DNA of 8,333 nt, from contig DQCI01000034.1 of assembly GCA_003545125.1 (NCBI GenBank), forward strand, positions 3,025 to 11,357, given 5' to 3'. The notes under the pieces are model-generated. The model was not told where the DNA came from. It made no database searches and saw only the letters and a list, made by a program, of their open reading frames with translations. Origin of the DNA: Paracoccaceae bacterium (GTDB lineage: Bacteria > Pseudomonadota > Alphaproteobacteria > Rhodobacterales > Rhodobacteraceae). Positions 1 to 6,211 of this stretch are shown one piece after another; the stretch's first letter is position 1; each line of letters opens with the position of its first letter. The translations under genes and the position numbers were made by a program.

Positions 1-414
1 CGCGCCGTGGCGGTCGGGCTCCAGGACGGCAGGATCCGCTGGACCGCCGACGAAGGTGCGCAAGGTACGATGGCGGTGGCCGGGGGCTCGGTCTATTTCG
101 TCACCGACCAGGCCAAACTCGTGCGCCTCTCGGCCCAGGACGGCGACAAGATCTGGCAAGTGGACCTGCCGCGCTACGAAAAGCCCGACAAGCCGCGCAA
201 GCTGAAGGCGATCTTCCCCGCCTATGGGCCGATCCTCGCCGGTGGACGGCTCTGGGTCGCTTCCGGCGACGGGCTTCTGCGCAGCTACAACCCCGCCGAC
301 GGGGCGTTGCTCGGGTCCGTGGCGCTGCCCGCGGGCGCGGCAAGCCGGCCGATCACCGTGGCCGGGCTGATGATGCTGATGACCGAACAGGGCAACCTCA
401 TCGGGCTGCGCTGA
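1..414 (+). CDS. bamB: C-terminal part of a BamB-like PQQ-type beta-propeller protein (5' end outside window)
   Basis: The frame is open from base 1 and ends at TGA 412-414, leaving 137 residues of a longer protein. BamB is the beta-propeller lipoprotein of the BAM complex, which inserts beta-barrel proteins into the outer membrane from the periplasmic side. Visible are repeated propeller strands with PQQ-like signatures: DGRIRW near the start, then a GGSVYFVT strand, DGDKIWQVDL, a GGRLWVASGDGLLRSYNPADG blade, and a terminal MTEQGNLIGLR strand. The inserted basic segment (PRYEKPDKPRKLK) lies between two blades. The neighbour supports the call, because bamB directly precedes der in many proteobacteria. 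The signal peptide and lipobox cannot be checked because the 5' end is missing. Another PQQ-repeat protein remains possible. Confidence 0.85.
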   Translation, partial: RAVAVGLQDGRIRWTADEGAQGTMAVAGGSVYFVTDQAKLVRLSAQDGDKIWQVDLPRYEKPDKPRKLKAIFPAYGPILAGGRLWVASGDGLLRSYNPADGALLGSVALPAGAASRPITVAGLMMLMTEQGNLIGLR

Positions 415-615
415 CGCGGGGTCACGGCCCGGGACGTCCGGGTCGCCCGCCTTCGCCCGCACAAAGTAGGTTAGCGCTATCGCGAATGAAAACAGGAAGT
501 TAACCCCCTGTCCGAGTTCGCCCACCCTTCGCCCACCCGTCGCGCGCACTTGGACGGTGGGGCCACCCCCCCCCGCGACGCCCGAAGCCTGGCGGGGTCG
601 GGACGCCGCCGTGAG

Positions 616-644
616 TTGAAGCGGCAGGCGTTTGCGTGTAACCC
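616..644 (+). promoter_or_regulatory. Candidate sigma-70-type promoter for der
   Basis: A TTGAAG box at 616-621 is followed after 17 bases by TAACCC at 639-644. The -35 box and the spacing are good; the -10 box is weak, as is common in GC-rich alphaproteobacteria. Transcription would begin roughly 20-25 bases before the der start codon. It was found by eye only. Confidence 0.25.
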
Positions 645-660
645 ATCCGCCTGACGCCTC

Positions 661-665
661 GAGGA
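661..665 (+). promoter_or_regulatory. Ribosome binding site fixing the der start
   Basis: GAGGA lies eight bases before ATG 674. An in-frame ATG at 632 would add 14 residues that do not resemble the family. Der proteins normally begin a few residues before the first G1 loop, as the 674 start does. Confidence 0.65.
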
Positions 666-673
666 CGGATCCC

Positions 674-2164
674 ATGACCTTCACTCTCGCCATTGTCGGC
701 CGGCCCAACGTGGGCAAGTCGACCCTGTTCAACCGGCTGGTTGGCAAGAAGCTCGCGCTGGTCGACAACCAGCCCGGGGTCACCCGCGACCTTCGCGAGG
801 GCGAAGCCCGGCTCGGGCCGCTCCATTTCACCGTGATCGACACCGCAGGGCTCGAAGAGGCCTCCGACGAAAGCCTCCAGGGGCGGATGCGCAAGCTCAC
901 CGAGCGCGCGGTCGAAATGGCGGACGCCTGCCTGTTCGTCATCGATGCCCGCGCCGGGGTGCTGCCCGCCGACGAGGTCTTCGCCGACATTCTCAGGCGC
1001 CAGAGCGCGCATGTGATCCTCGCCGCCAACAAGGCCGAGGGCACCGCGGGCGAGGCGGGGTTGATCGACGCCTGGTCGCTCGGCCTCGGCGAGCCGCTCC
1101 GGCTTTCGGCCGAGCACGGCGAGGGGATGGGCGAGCTTGCCGCAGCGCTGATGCCGATCGCGGACGCGGCGGCGGAAAAGGCCGCGGTGGTCGCCCGCGC
1201 GGCGCCGGTGACCGACGTGGCGCTGACCGACGAGGGCACCGAGGAGGCCACCGAGGAGGCCGCCCCCGACTGGACCCCGACCGAGGCGCGGCCGCTCCAG
1301 GTCGCCGTGGTCGGCCGCCCGAATGCCGGCAAGTCGACGCTGGTCAACGCGCTGATCGGCGAGGAGCGGCTGCTGACCGGCCCCGAGGCCGGCATCACCC
1401 GCGACGCGATTTCGCTGGGCTTCGACTGGCACGGTACGCCGACCCGGATCTTCGACACCGCCGGCATGCGCCGCAAGGCCAAGGTGAACGAGAAGCTCGA
1501 GAAGCTCTCGGTCGCCGACGGGCTCCGGGCGGTGAAATTCGCCGAGGTGGTGATCGTGTTGCTCGACGCCGCGATCCCGTTCGAGAGCCAGGACCTGCGC
1601 ATCGCCGATCTTGCCGAGCGCGAGGGCAGGGCGGTTGTGGTCGCGGTCAACAAATGGGATGCCGAGCGCCACAAGCAGGAAAAGCTCTCGGAGCTCAAGG
1701 AGGCGTTCGACCGGCTGCTGCCGCAGCTTCGCGGCGCGCCGCTGGTGACGATCTCGGCCAAGACCGGCCGGGGGCTCGACCGGCTCCAGGCCGCGGTGCT
1801 GAAAGCGCACCGGGTGTGGAATACGCGGATCTCCACCGCCCATCTCAACCGCTGGCTCGAAGGCATGCTCTCGGCCCATCCGCCGCCCGCGCCGGGCGGA
1901 CGCCGGATCCGGTTGCGCTACATGACCCAGGTCAAAACCCGGCCCCCCGCTTTCGTCGCCATGTGCTCGCATCCCGACAAGCTGCCGGAGAGCTACACGC
2001 GGTACCTGGTCAACGGGCTGCGCGACGATTTCAATATGCCGGGCACGCCGATCCGGTTGTTCATCCGCTCGCAGGCGGACAAGAACCCGTTCAAGGACAA
2101 GAAGAACTGGGGCGCACCCTCGCGGCTCAAGAAGCACCTTGGCAAGGGCAAAAAGCAGTCCTGA
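674..2164 (+). CDS. der: Ribosome biogenesis GTPase Der (EngA)
   Basis: A complete 496-residue protein with two tandem GTPase domains and a C-terminal KH-like domain, the architecture and length expected of Der. Der is an essential cytoplasmic GTPase that binds the 50S subunit and acts in its late maturation. The first G domain shows GRPNVGKS (9-16), PGVTRD (34-39), DTAG (56-59), NKAE (119-122) and SAEHG (145-149). The second shows GRPNAGKS (214-221), GITRD (240-244), DTAG (261-264), NKWD (326-329) and SAKTG (361-365). The KH-like domain spans about 370-480, with the family segment [13 protein letters not shown] and a lysine-rich tail. The first domain has NKAE rather than NKxD, which I believe is common in this lineage. 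The linker (about 182-203) is acidic and contains an in-frame duplication TEEA-TEEA. The gene follows bamB and converges with the vWA gene. Confidence 0.97.
   Translation: MTFTLAIVGRPNVGKSTLFNRLVGKKLALVDNQPGVTRDLREGEARLGPLHFTVIDTAGLEEASDESLQGRMRKLTERAVEMADACLFVIDARAGVLPADEVFADILRRQSAHVILAANKAEGTAGEAGLIDAWSLGLGEPLRLSAEHGEGMGELAAALMPIADAAAEKAAVVARAAPVTDVALTDEGTEEATEEAAPDWTPTEARPLQVAVVGRPNAGKSTLVNALIGEERLLTGPEAGITRDAISLGFDWHGTPTRIFDTAGMRRKAKVNEKLEKLSVADGLRAVKFAEVVIVLLDAAIPFESQDLRIADLAEREGRAVVVAVNKWDAERHKQEKLSELKEAFDRLLPQLRGAPLVTISAKTGRGLDRLQAAVLKAHRVWNTRISTAHLNRWLEGMLSAHPPPAPGGRRIRLRYMTQVKTRPPAFVAMCSHPDKLPESYTRYLVNGLRDDFNMPGTPIRLFIRSQADKNPFKDKKNWGAPSRLKKHLGKGKKQS
1238..1261 (+). repeat. In-frame tandem 12-base duplication in the der linker
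   Basis: The unit ACCGAGGAGGCC occurs twice without a gap (1238-1249 and 1250-1261). It encodes residues 189-196, TEEA repeated, in the acidic linker between the two GTPase domains. The repeat keeps the reading frame, so copy number could change without breaking the protein. Confidence 0.9.
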
Positions 2165-2207
2165 AGACCGGGCCGGCTTCGCTTCCGACTGGGCACGGGC
2201 GTTCCCC

Positions 2208-2241
2208 GGGTCACCGCCCTGGGGCCCTACGGGAGTGACCC
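2208..2241 (+). terminator. Possible der transcription terminator (stem-loop without T tract)
   Basis: GGGTCAC (2208-2214) pairs with GTGACCC (2235-2241) around a 20-base GC-rich loop, 43 bases after the der stop codon. The seven-base stem is perfect, but no T run follows, so intrinsic termination is uncertain. Confidence 0.3.
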
Positions 2242-2251
2242 CCTTGAAGAA

Positions 2252-2273
2252 ATTGAAGATGTTCCATCTCAAT
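2252..2273. terminator. Short hairpin in the convergent gap
   Basis: ATTGA-A-GATG, loop TTC, then CATCTCAAT forms a nine-pair stem with one bulged A (2257). It stands in a locally AT-richer patch between two converging genes and could act in either direction, but it lacks a T run. Confidence 0.3.
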
Positions 2274-2391
2274 GTCTTGGGTTGGATGGCGCGATGCGTC
2301 TCGTGAACGTTTCGACGCGCAGGGCGGCGGAAATCGTCTCGTAGATTGGTCACATCCCGTCCCGCGCGCCCAGCCGGACCCGTACGGGGCT

Positions 2392-3576
2392 CTAGCGCCC
2401 GAGCTCGCGCATCCCGCGGTCAATCCCCTCCAATGTCATCGGCACCATCCGGTCCTCGAAGATGTCGGAGACCATGGCAATGGTCTGGGTCCACTTCCAA
2501 TGTGTTTCGGGCACCGGGTTGATCCAAAGATGCGCGGGCCAGGCCGCGCGGGCGCGGGCAAGCCAGACCTGACCGGCCTCCGCGTTCCAATGCTCGTTGG
2601 CACCGCCCGCCAGCACCAGCTCGTAGGGGCTCATCGAGGCATCGCCGACGAAGATCGCCTTGTAGTCGGGTCCGTAGGTGTTGAGCACCTCCTGCATCGG
2701 CACCTGTGCGGACCAGCGCCGGCGGTTGTCGCGCCAGACGCCCTCGTAGAGGCAATTGTGGAAGTAGTAATACTCAAGGTTCTTGAACTCGGCGCGCGCG
2801 GCCGAGAACAGCTCTTCGACCACTTTCACATGTGGGTCCATGCTGCCGCCGACATCCAGAAACAAGAGCACCTTTACCGCGTTGCGCCGCTCCGGTCGGG
2901 TCTTCACGTCGAGATAGCCATGCTCGGCGGTCGCGCGGATGGTGCCGTCGAGATCGAGCTCGTCGGCCGCCCCGTCGCGCGCCCAGCGGCGCAGGCGCTT
3001 CAGGGCCACCTTGATATTCCGGGTGCCGATCTCGACCGAATCGTCGAGGTTTCGGAAGGCGCGCTTGTCCCAGACTTTCACCGCGCGGCGGTGGCGGCTT
3101 TCATCCTGACCGATCCGAACGCCTTCGGGGTTGTAGCCGTGGGCGCCGAAGGGCGAGGTGCCCGCGGTGCCGATCCATTTCGACCCGCCCTGGTGCCGTT
3201 TCTTCTGCTCCTCAAGCCGTTTCTTGAGCGTGTCCATGAGCTTGTCGAACCCGCCCGCGGCTTCGACCTGCGCCGTCTCTTGAGGAGAAAGATGCTTCTC
3301 TGCGAGCTTGGCAAGCCAGTCGGACGGGAGATCGACCGCCTCGAGAACCTCGTCGATGGTGATCGTTTCGAGCCCCTCGAAAGTCGCCGCAAAGGCCAGG
3401 TCGAACTTGTCCAGGTTGCGCTCGTCTTTGACCATCGCGGTCCGCGCGAGGTAGTAGAACCCTTCGACATCGTAGGTGACGAGCCCCGCCGCCATGCCTT
3501 CGAGAAAGGCGAGGTATTCGCGCAAGGACACCGGCACGCGGTGGGCGCGGAGCTGGGCGAAGAAGGGCAGAAACAT
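2392..3576 (-). CDS. CoxE-like von Willebrand A domain protein
   Basis: A 394-residue soluble protein of the CoxE-type vWA family (COG3552-like). Relatives usually work with a MoxR-type AAA+ ATPase in metal-centre insertion or assembly of enzyme complexes. The target of this one is unknown. The N-terminal part (1-130) is helical and charged. The family segment GTSPFGAHGYNPEG lies at 139-152. The vWA domain starts about residue 233 (KVLLFLDVGGSM), giving D241-x-G243-x-S245 where a classical MIDAS has DxSxS. A second conserved stretch, FVGDASMSPYEL, is at 309-320, and the end, near 349-394, carries HLWINPVP and MTLEGIDRGMREL. I chose ATG 3576 because GGAGG stands eight bases before it and family members start MFLPFF-like. 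A start at 3642 would add 22 residues rich in Pro and Gly. No MoxR gene is adjacent in the window. Confidence 0.9.
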   Translation of the reverse strand: MFLPFFAQLRAHRVPVSLREYLAFLEGMAAGLVTYDVEGFYYLARTAMVKDERNLDKFDLAFAATFEGLETITIDEVLEAVDLPSDWLAKLAEKHLSPQETAQVEAAGGFDKLMDTLKKRLEEQKKRHQGGSKWIGTAGTSPFGAHGYNPEGVRIGQDESRHRRAVKVWDKRAFRNLDDSVEIGTRNIKVALKRLRRWARDGAADELDLDGTIRATAEHGYLDVKTRPERRNAVKVLLFLDVGGSMDPHVKVVEELFSAARAEFKNLEYYYFHNCLYEGVWRDNRRRWSAQVPMQEVLNTYGPDYKAIFVGDASMSPYELVLAGGANEHWNAEAGQVWLARARAAWPAHLWINPVPETHWKWTQTIAMVSDIFEDRMVPMTLEGIDRGMRELGR

Positions 3577-3584
3577 GCGCGTGG

Positions 3585-3589
3585 CCTCC
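3585..3589 (-). promoter_or_regulatory. Strong ribosome binding site fixing the vWA gene start
   Basis: On the minus strand GGAGG stands eight bases before ATG 3576. It is one of the best Shine-Dalgarno matches in the window and argues against the longer in-frame start at 3642. Confidence 0.75.
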
Positions 3590-3657
3590 GGGGTCGGCCC
3601 ATCAGTGGCAGGTGGTGGCAGGCCCGGCAAGAGGCCAGACACATTTGAAAGAGGGCG

Positions 3658-3748
3658 CGTTTTCCGATGCGGAAAACGGGTCGGAATTCGTACGAATTCC
3701 GTGCCGGTTTCTGCACAGAAACCGTTTCGGATCCTGTTTCAGGATCCG
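3658..3748. repeat. Array of four regularly spaced perfect hairpins
   Basis: Four inverted repeats follow each other, each with nine-base perfectly complementary arms and a loop of 2-3 bases, separated by exactly three bases. Unit 1 is at 3658-3678 (arm CGTTTTCCG, loop ATG). Unit 2 is at 3682-3701 (arm CGGAATTCG, loop TA, a perfect palindrome). Unit 3 is at 3705-3724 (arm CGGTTTCTG, loop CA). Unit 4 is at 3728-3748 (arm CGGATCCTG, loop TTT). All arms begin and end with CG or G. The arms differ between units at two to four positions, yet every difference is matched on the other arm. The array begins five bases after the small membrane gene's stop and ends 81 bases before the vWA start, so it would lie between cistrons of a minus-strand transcript. 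Confidence 0.95.
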
Positions 3749-3753
3749 CGCGC

Positions 3754-3915
3754 CTAGCCGCGCATCAGGAAGACGGTGACGAACAGCCCAATGATGCCGA
3801 AAGCCAGCGCGTAGGAGCCCGCGTATTGCGCGATATCGAGCCCGCGGCCACCGCGCCGTTTGGCGTTGACCCCGCCGATCAGGGCGCCGACTAGGGCGAA
3901 AGCCGCGACGATCAT
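3754..3915 (-). CDS. Small two-helix membrane protein of unknown function
   Basis: A 53-residue frame starting MIVAAFALVG and ending VTVFLMRG. Hydrophobic segments lie at about residues 2-17 and 33-50. They are joined by a short basic loop (NAKRRGGRGLDIAQYAG), which predicts a helical hairpin in the inner membrane with the loop in the cytoplasm. I recall similar unnamed small proteins with this KRRGG-(N/R)-LD-AQY loop in Rhodobacteraceae, but I know of no established function. GGAG stands ten bases before the ATG, a rather wide spacing. The gene begins 44 bases after the DUF2927 stop and ends just before the hairpin array. A frame on the same strand that reads through it starting MRHDRRGF is a shadow. 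Confidence rests on hydrophobicity pattern, position and the remembered loop motif. Confidence 0.7.
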   Translation of the reverse strand: MIVAAFALVGALIGGVNAKRRGGRGLDIAQYAGSYALAFGIIGLFVTVFLMRG

Positions 3916-3937
3916 GACGCATTTGCTCCGGTTGGAA

Positions 3938-3957
3938 GGAGCGCGTCCAAACGCTCC
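3938..3957 (-). other. Short inverted repeat between the DUF2927 gene and the small membrane gene
   Basis: GGAGCG at 3938-3943 and CGCTCC at 3952-3957 form a six-base GC-rich stem with an eight-base loop, in the 44-base gap. There is no T run on the minus strand, so it may influence processing or attenuation rather than terminate. The link is weak. Confidence 0.3.
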
Positions 3958-3959
3958 CT

Positions 3960-5354
3960 TCAGCTTCTAAGCCCAGGCGCGATGGCGGCGATCTCTGCGA
4001 GCCGCGCCCCGACCTCGGCGTCCGAGCCGAAGCCATAGCGCGCCCAGCCGAGGCTGTCGAGGCGCACAAGCTGCGCCTCTGCGTCGCGCCCCAGGTGATC
4101 GAGCCCCTCGGCCTTGATCATCAGGAGCGTCGCGAGCAGGGCCGCGTTCTCCGCCTGTGTCACGGCGCGCATGTGGCCGTCCGCGATCGCGATCGCGGTC
4201 TCGGCATTGCCGAGCGAAAGCGCGTGCGCCGCGAGCTGGACGCCCATGTGCGCGGCCTGCAGATGCGTGGCCTGGCGGGCGCCGTAGATCTGCTCGGCCT
4301 CGCGGAAGGCGGCGAGGGCGATGTCGGAATTCACCCCCAGGTTCAGCCGGCCGAGGGCGAAGAGCGAAAACGCGAGCCGGGTGTCGTGCCATCCCTGACG
4401 GCGCGCAAGCAGGACGGCCTGGGTCGCTGCTTCGCGTCGGTCGGTCGCGGCGCCGGCGCCCGACAATGCGGTTTCGATCGCGGTTTTCCAGGCCACGGGC
4501 GTCGGTGCGGCGCCGTTGAGCGTGCCCCGGCCGCCGGCCGGGTTCAGCCGGGCGAGCAGTCCGGGCAGGCGGGCCGCTACCTGTGCCCGGGTCATCCCCG
4601 AGGCAAGCTCCGGTGCGTAGAAAGCGCGCAGCACCAGCATGTCGAAGCCGGTCAGCACGGTGTGGAAATTGTCGTCGTTGAAGACGCTGTCGGGCAGCCG
4701 GTAGAGGTCGTTGACCGGCCCCAGCGCCTGGGCGATCTCTTCGTGCAGGCAATCGCGCATTTCCTGTGGGCTAACGTCGCCCGGCAGGAACACCGCCATC
4801 TGTTCACGTCTGGTGAGGCGGGTCCAGTCGGTGCGGTTGCTGTGCCGCGTGCGCTTGTACTCCGTCCAGGACGACACGCCCGGCGCCACGAAACAGGCGG
4901 CATGCGGCACCAGCCGCTGCAGGTCGCGTTTCTTGATCACTTCGACGGTTATCGAGGCGGGGCCGCCGTCCGTCCCCACACGGATGTCGATCCCCGCCTC
5001 GCCTTTGAGCCGCTGCACCAGTCTGTCGAGATCGGCCTGCATCGACCCTGGCACGTCCCCCCGGAGTGCCAGCGTGATGGGCCCCTCGAACCGCGACAGC
5101 ACCGGCAAGGTGCGTCCCGATTCGAGTTGGAAGGCGAGGTCGAGGAAGTCGCCCGCTATCTCGCTGTTTGGCCGCGACGGCCCGTCTGTCCCGGAACTGG
5201 CAAACGCTTTCATCGGCGGCAGGTCGGTGGGCAGAACCTGGCTTCGCGAAGCCACACTCGGTACGTACTCGACGCCCATTGACCTGTTCGCCCCACAGCT
5301 TGCCAGCCCCAGGACCGTGATCGCCCCCACGATCATCACTCGAAATAAGTTCAT
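3960..5354 (-). CDS. DUF2927-domain lipoprotein with helical repeat C-terminus
   Basis: A 464-residue protein. The N-terminus is a lipoprotein signal peptide with lipobox L17-A18-S19-C20, predicting anchoring at the periplasmic face of a membrane. The DUF2927 domain covers about 65-260, recognised by RPNSEIAGDFLDLAF, LHEEIAQALGPVND (203-216), SVFNDDNFH (223-231) and LTGFDMLVLRAFYAPEL (234-250). The order of these elements resembles a metzincin protease, with E205-E206-x-x-Q209-x-x-G212-x-x-N215 in place of HExxHxxGxxH, so a protease-like fold without the normal zinc ligands is a reasonable inference. Residues about 300-460 are alanine- and leucine-rich helices that look like TPR-type repeats. 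The start overlaps the GNAT stop as ATGA, indicating translational coupling. No substrate or partner is known to me. Confidence 0.88.
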   Translation of the reverse strand: MNLFRVMIVGAITVLGLASCGANRSMGVEYVPSVASRSQVLPTDLPPMKAFASSGTDGPSRPNSEIAGDFLDLAFQLESGRTLPVLSRFEGPITLALRGDVPGSMQADLDRLVQRLKGEAGIDIRVGTDGGPASITVEVIKKRDLQRLVPHAACFVAPGVSSWTEYKRTRHSNRTDWTRLTRREQMAVFLPGDVSPQEMRDCLHEEIAQALGPVNDLYRLPDSVFNDDNFHTVLTGFDMLVLRAFYAPELASGMTRAQVAARLPGLLARLNPAGGRGTLNGAAPTPVAWKTAIETALSGAGAATDRREAATQAVLLARRQGWHDTRLAFSLFALGRLNLGVNSDIALAAFREAEQIYGARQATHLQAAHMGVQLAAHALSLGNAETAIAIADGHMRAVTQAENAALLATLLMIKAEGLDHLGRDAEAQLVRLDSLGWARYGFGSDAEVGARLAEIAAIAPGLRS

Positions 5355-5812
5355 TGTATCTGCCCCCGCTGATACTTGATGAACGGCGTCGGTTCCCCAA
5401 CCCGGTCGTAAAGCCTGCGTGCCTCGGTGTTGAACTCCTGGGTCAACCAGTAGACATTGGGCGCCCCTTGCGCGTCCGCGGCTGCATAGACAGCCTCGAT
5501 CAACGCACGCCCGACGCCGTGGCCACGTGCGGCCTGGTCGGCATAGAGATCCTGCAGGTAGCAGACATCTTCAATCTTCCAGTTGTGACGATGGAAGAGG
5601 TAGTGGACGAGCCCCACCGGGACGCCATCGCGATCGGCCAACAGCCCCCACTGCGCTTCGTTCGGATCGAGAAGCCGGGCGAAGGTGGTCAGGTACACCT
5701 CTTCCGCAACTTCCGCTCCGTAGAACCGAAGATAGGCCGACCACAGGCGACGCCAGTGGGACTCGTCTGTTCGCGTTAACGAACGGACGGTTATGTCGGA
5801 CGTGAACCCCAT
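5351..5812 (-). CDS. GNAT-family N-acetyltransferase
   Basis: A 153-residue protein with the GCN5-related acetyltransferase fold, which transfers an acetyl group from acetyl-CoA to an amine. The N-terminal strand and helix are ITVRSLTRTDESHWRRLWSAYLRFY (7-31). The central strand CYLQDLYAD (84-92) leads into the acetyl-CoA loop QAARGHGVG (93-101), the R/QxxGxG/A signature. N128 and Y135 in NTEARRLYDRVG fit the helix and catalytic tyrosine of motif B. Members of this subgroup are usually annotated only as GNAT, and the substrate cannot be read from the sequence. GGAG stands three bases before ATG 5812, a tight spacing. The gene is first in the minus-strand group, and its stop overlaps the lipoprotein start. 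The cause of this pairing is not evident. Confidence 0.9.
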   Translation of the reverse strand: MGFTSDITVRSLTRTDESHWRRLWSAYLRFYGAEVAEEVYLTTFARLLDPNEAQWGLLADRDGVPVGLVHYLFHRHNWKIEDVCYLQDLYADQAARGHGVGRALIEAVYAAADAQGAPNVYWLTQEFNTEARRLYDRVGEPTPFIKYQRGQIQ

Positions 5813-5991
5813 GCACTCCGCTCATACCGTTACGCCCCCCCAGGCTCGGTAAGGCCTATGCCCCAATCCGATTCGTTAAAAGATGGAAAATGTTCGAAAT
5901 GTGGCGAAAAACAGGCTGTTTTTGATTCGGAAACAACGAGATCGCAAGATCTGGTGGCGTTCTTGTATTATTCCCATAAGTGGGGATTGGA

Positions 5992-6009
5992 AATGTGACC
6001 ACATTGTGG
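5992..6009. promoter_or_regulatory. Operator-like overlapping palindromes
   Basis: AATGTG-AC-CACATT (5992-6005) is a perfect six-base inverted repeat with a two-base centre. It overlaps CCACA-T-TGTGG at 5999-6009. Its position in the divergent AT-rich region suits a dimeric regulator acting on one or both flanking genes. No regulator family can be named with confidence. Confidence 0.35.
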
Positions 6010-6092
6010 CGGTGTTCGCCATTGTTCTCGCGTCACACCCGTGCAGCATGCCCCAAAGCGGTGGAAACCGCACAGTCGGCGGGCCGAGCCGG

Positions 6093-6120
6093 TTGCGCTG
6101 CGGGGCCACTTTGCTACATA
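6093..6120 (+). promoter_or_regulatory. Candidate promoter for the VHL-like gene group
   Basis: TTGCGC at 6093-6098, a 16-base spacer and TACATA at 6115-6120 form a plausible sigma-70-type promoter. It would give a leader of about 85 bases before ATG 6212. The -10 box is reasonable; the -35 box shares only its first three bases with the consensus. Confidence 0.3.
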
Positions 6121-6211
6121 TTCCGGACGGTCGACGCGAACTCGGACCGTTTCAGACAGGATTCGCGGAAGTGGCGCCTCGCGCCCGCCCGCCCGTAGAG
6201 AGGACCTTTGC

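Larger units (their letters stand above)
415..673. other. Intergenic region between bamB and der
   Basis: These 259 bases hold no convincing gene. A GC-rich stem-loop with five-base arms lies at 428-442 shortly after the bamB stop. It has no T run, so it is at best a weak or Rho-assisted stop. An 11-base unit (TTCGCCCACCC) occurs twice in direct tandem at 517-538, and nine consecutive C residues lie at 566-574. A candidate promoter for der is listed separately. Confidence 0.6.
2165..2391. other. Convergent intergenic region between der and the vWA gene
   Basis: This 227-base gap lies between two stop codons facing each other. I find no supportable gene. It holds the two stem-loops listed separately and a perfect 10-base palindrome, CCCGTACGGG at 2379-2388, a few bases beyond the vWA stop. 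No T tract follows any of these on either strand. Confidence 0.6.
5813..6211. other. Divergent intergenic region with an AT-rich half
   Basis: This 399-base region separates the minus-strand GNAT gene from the plus-strand VHL-like gene and must contain promoters for both. Bases about 5870-6010 are clearly richer in A and T than the flanks. They contain two GATTC sites (5870-5874 and 5924-5928), which fit the GANTC target of the alphaproteobacterial CcrM methylase. An inverted repeat, AAAAACAG-G-CTGTTTTT, lies at 5907-5923, and AGATC-GCAA-GATCT, a stem with a GNRA-type loop, at 5939-5952. Seven C residues run at 5835-5841. Short open frames cross the region on both strands, but none has a protein-like composition or a good start. 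Confidence 0.6.

Noticed and set aside
2294..2344. Tiny 16-codon frame (MRLVNVSTRRAAEIVS) in the convergent gap
   Set aside because: There is no convincing ribosome site or promoter, and at this length it is expected by chance.
500..2353. Long open frame (617 codons) on the minus strand opposite der
   Set aside because: It is antisense to a clear Der protein; its arginine, glycine and proline-rich product with no recognisable domain is the usual by-product of high GC codon use.
2272..3648. Long plus-strand open frame opposite the vWA gene
   Set aside because: The minus-strand product has conserved family motifs and a strong ribosome site, while the plus-strand product matches nothing and has no credible start.
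3658..3748. Hairpin array as a CRISPR array or ordinary intrinsic terminator
   Set aside because: There are no identical repeats with unique spacers of CRISPR length, and no T run after any stem; four separate perfect stems are not a terminator design.
3602..4069. Minus-strand frame reading through the hairpin array and the small membrane gene
   Set aside because: Its product is arginine-rich and unstructured, has no ribosome site, and conflicts with the hydrophobic 53-residue frame that ends at 3754.
4095..5282. Plus-strand open frame of 395 codons opposite the DUF2927 gene
   Set aside because: The opposite strand has a lipoprotein signal, recognised domain motifs and coupling to GNAT; this frame is a shadow.
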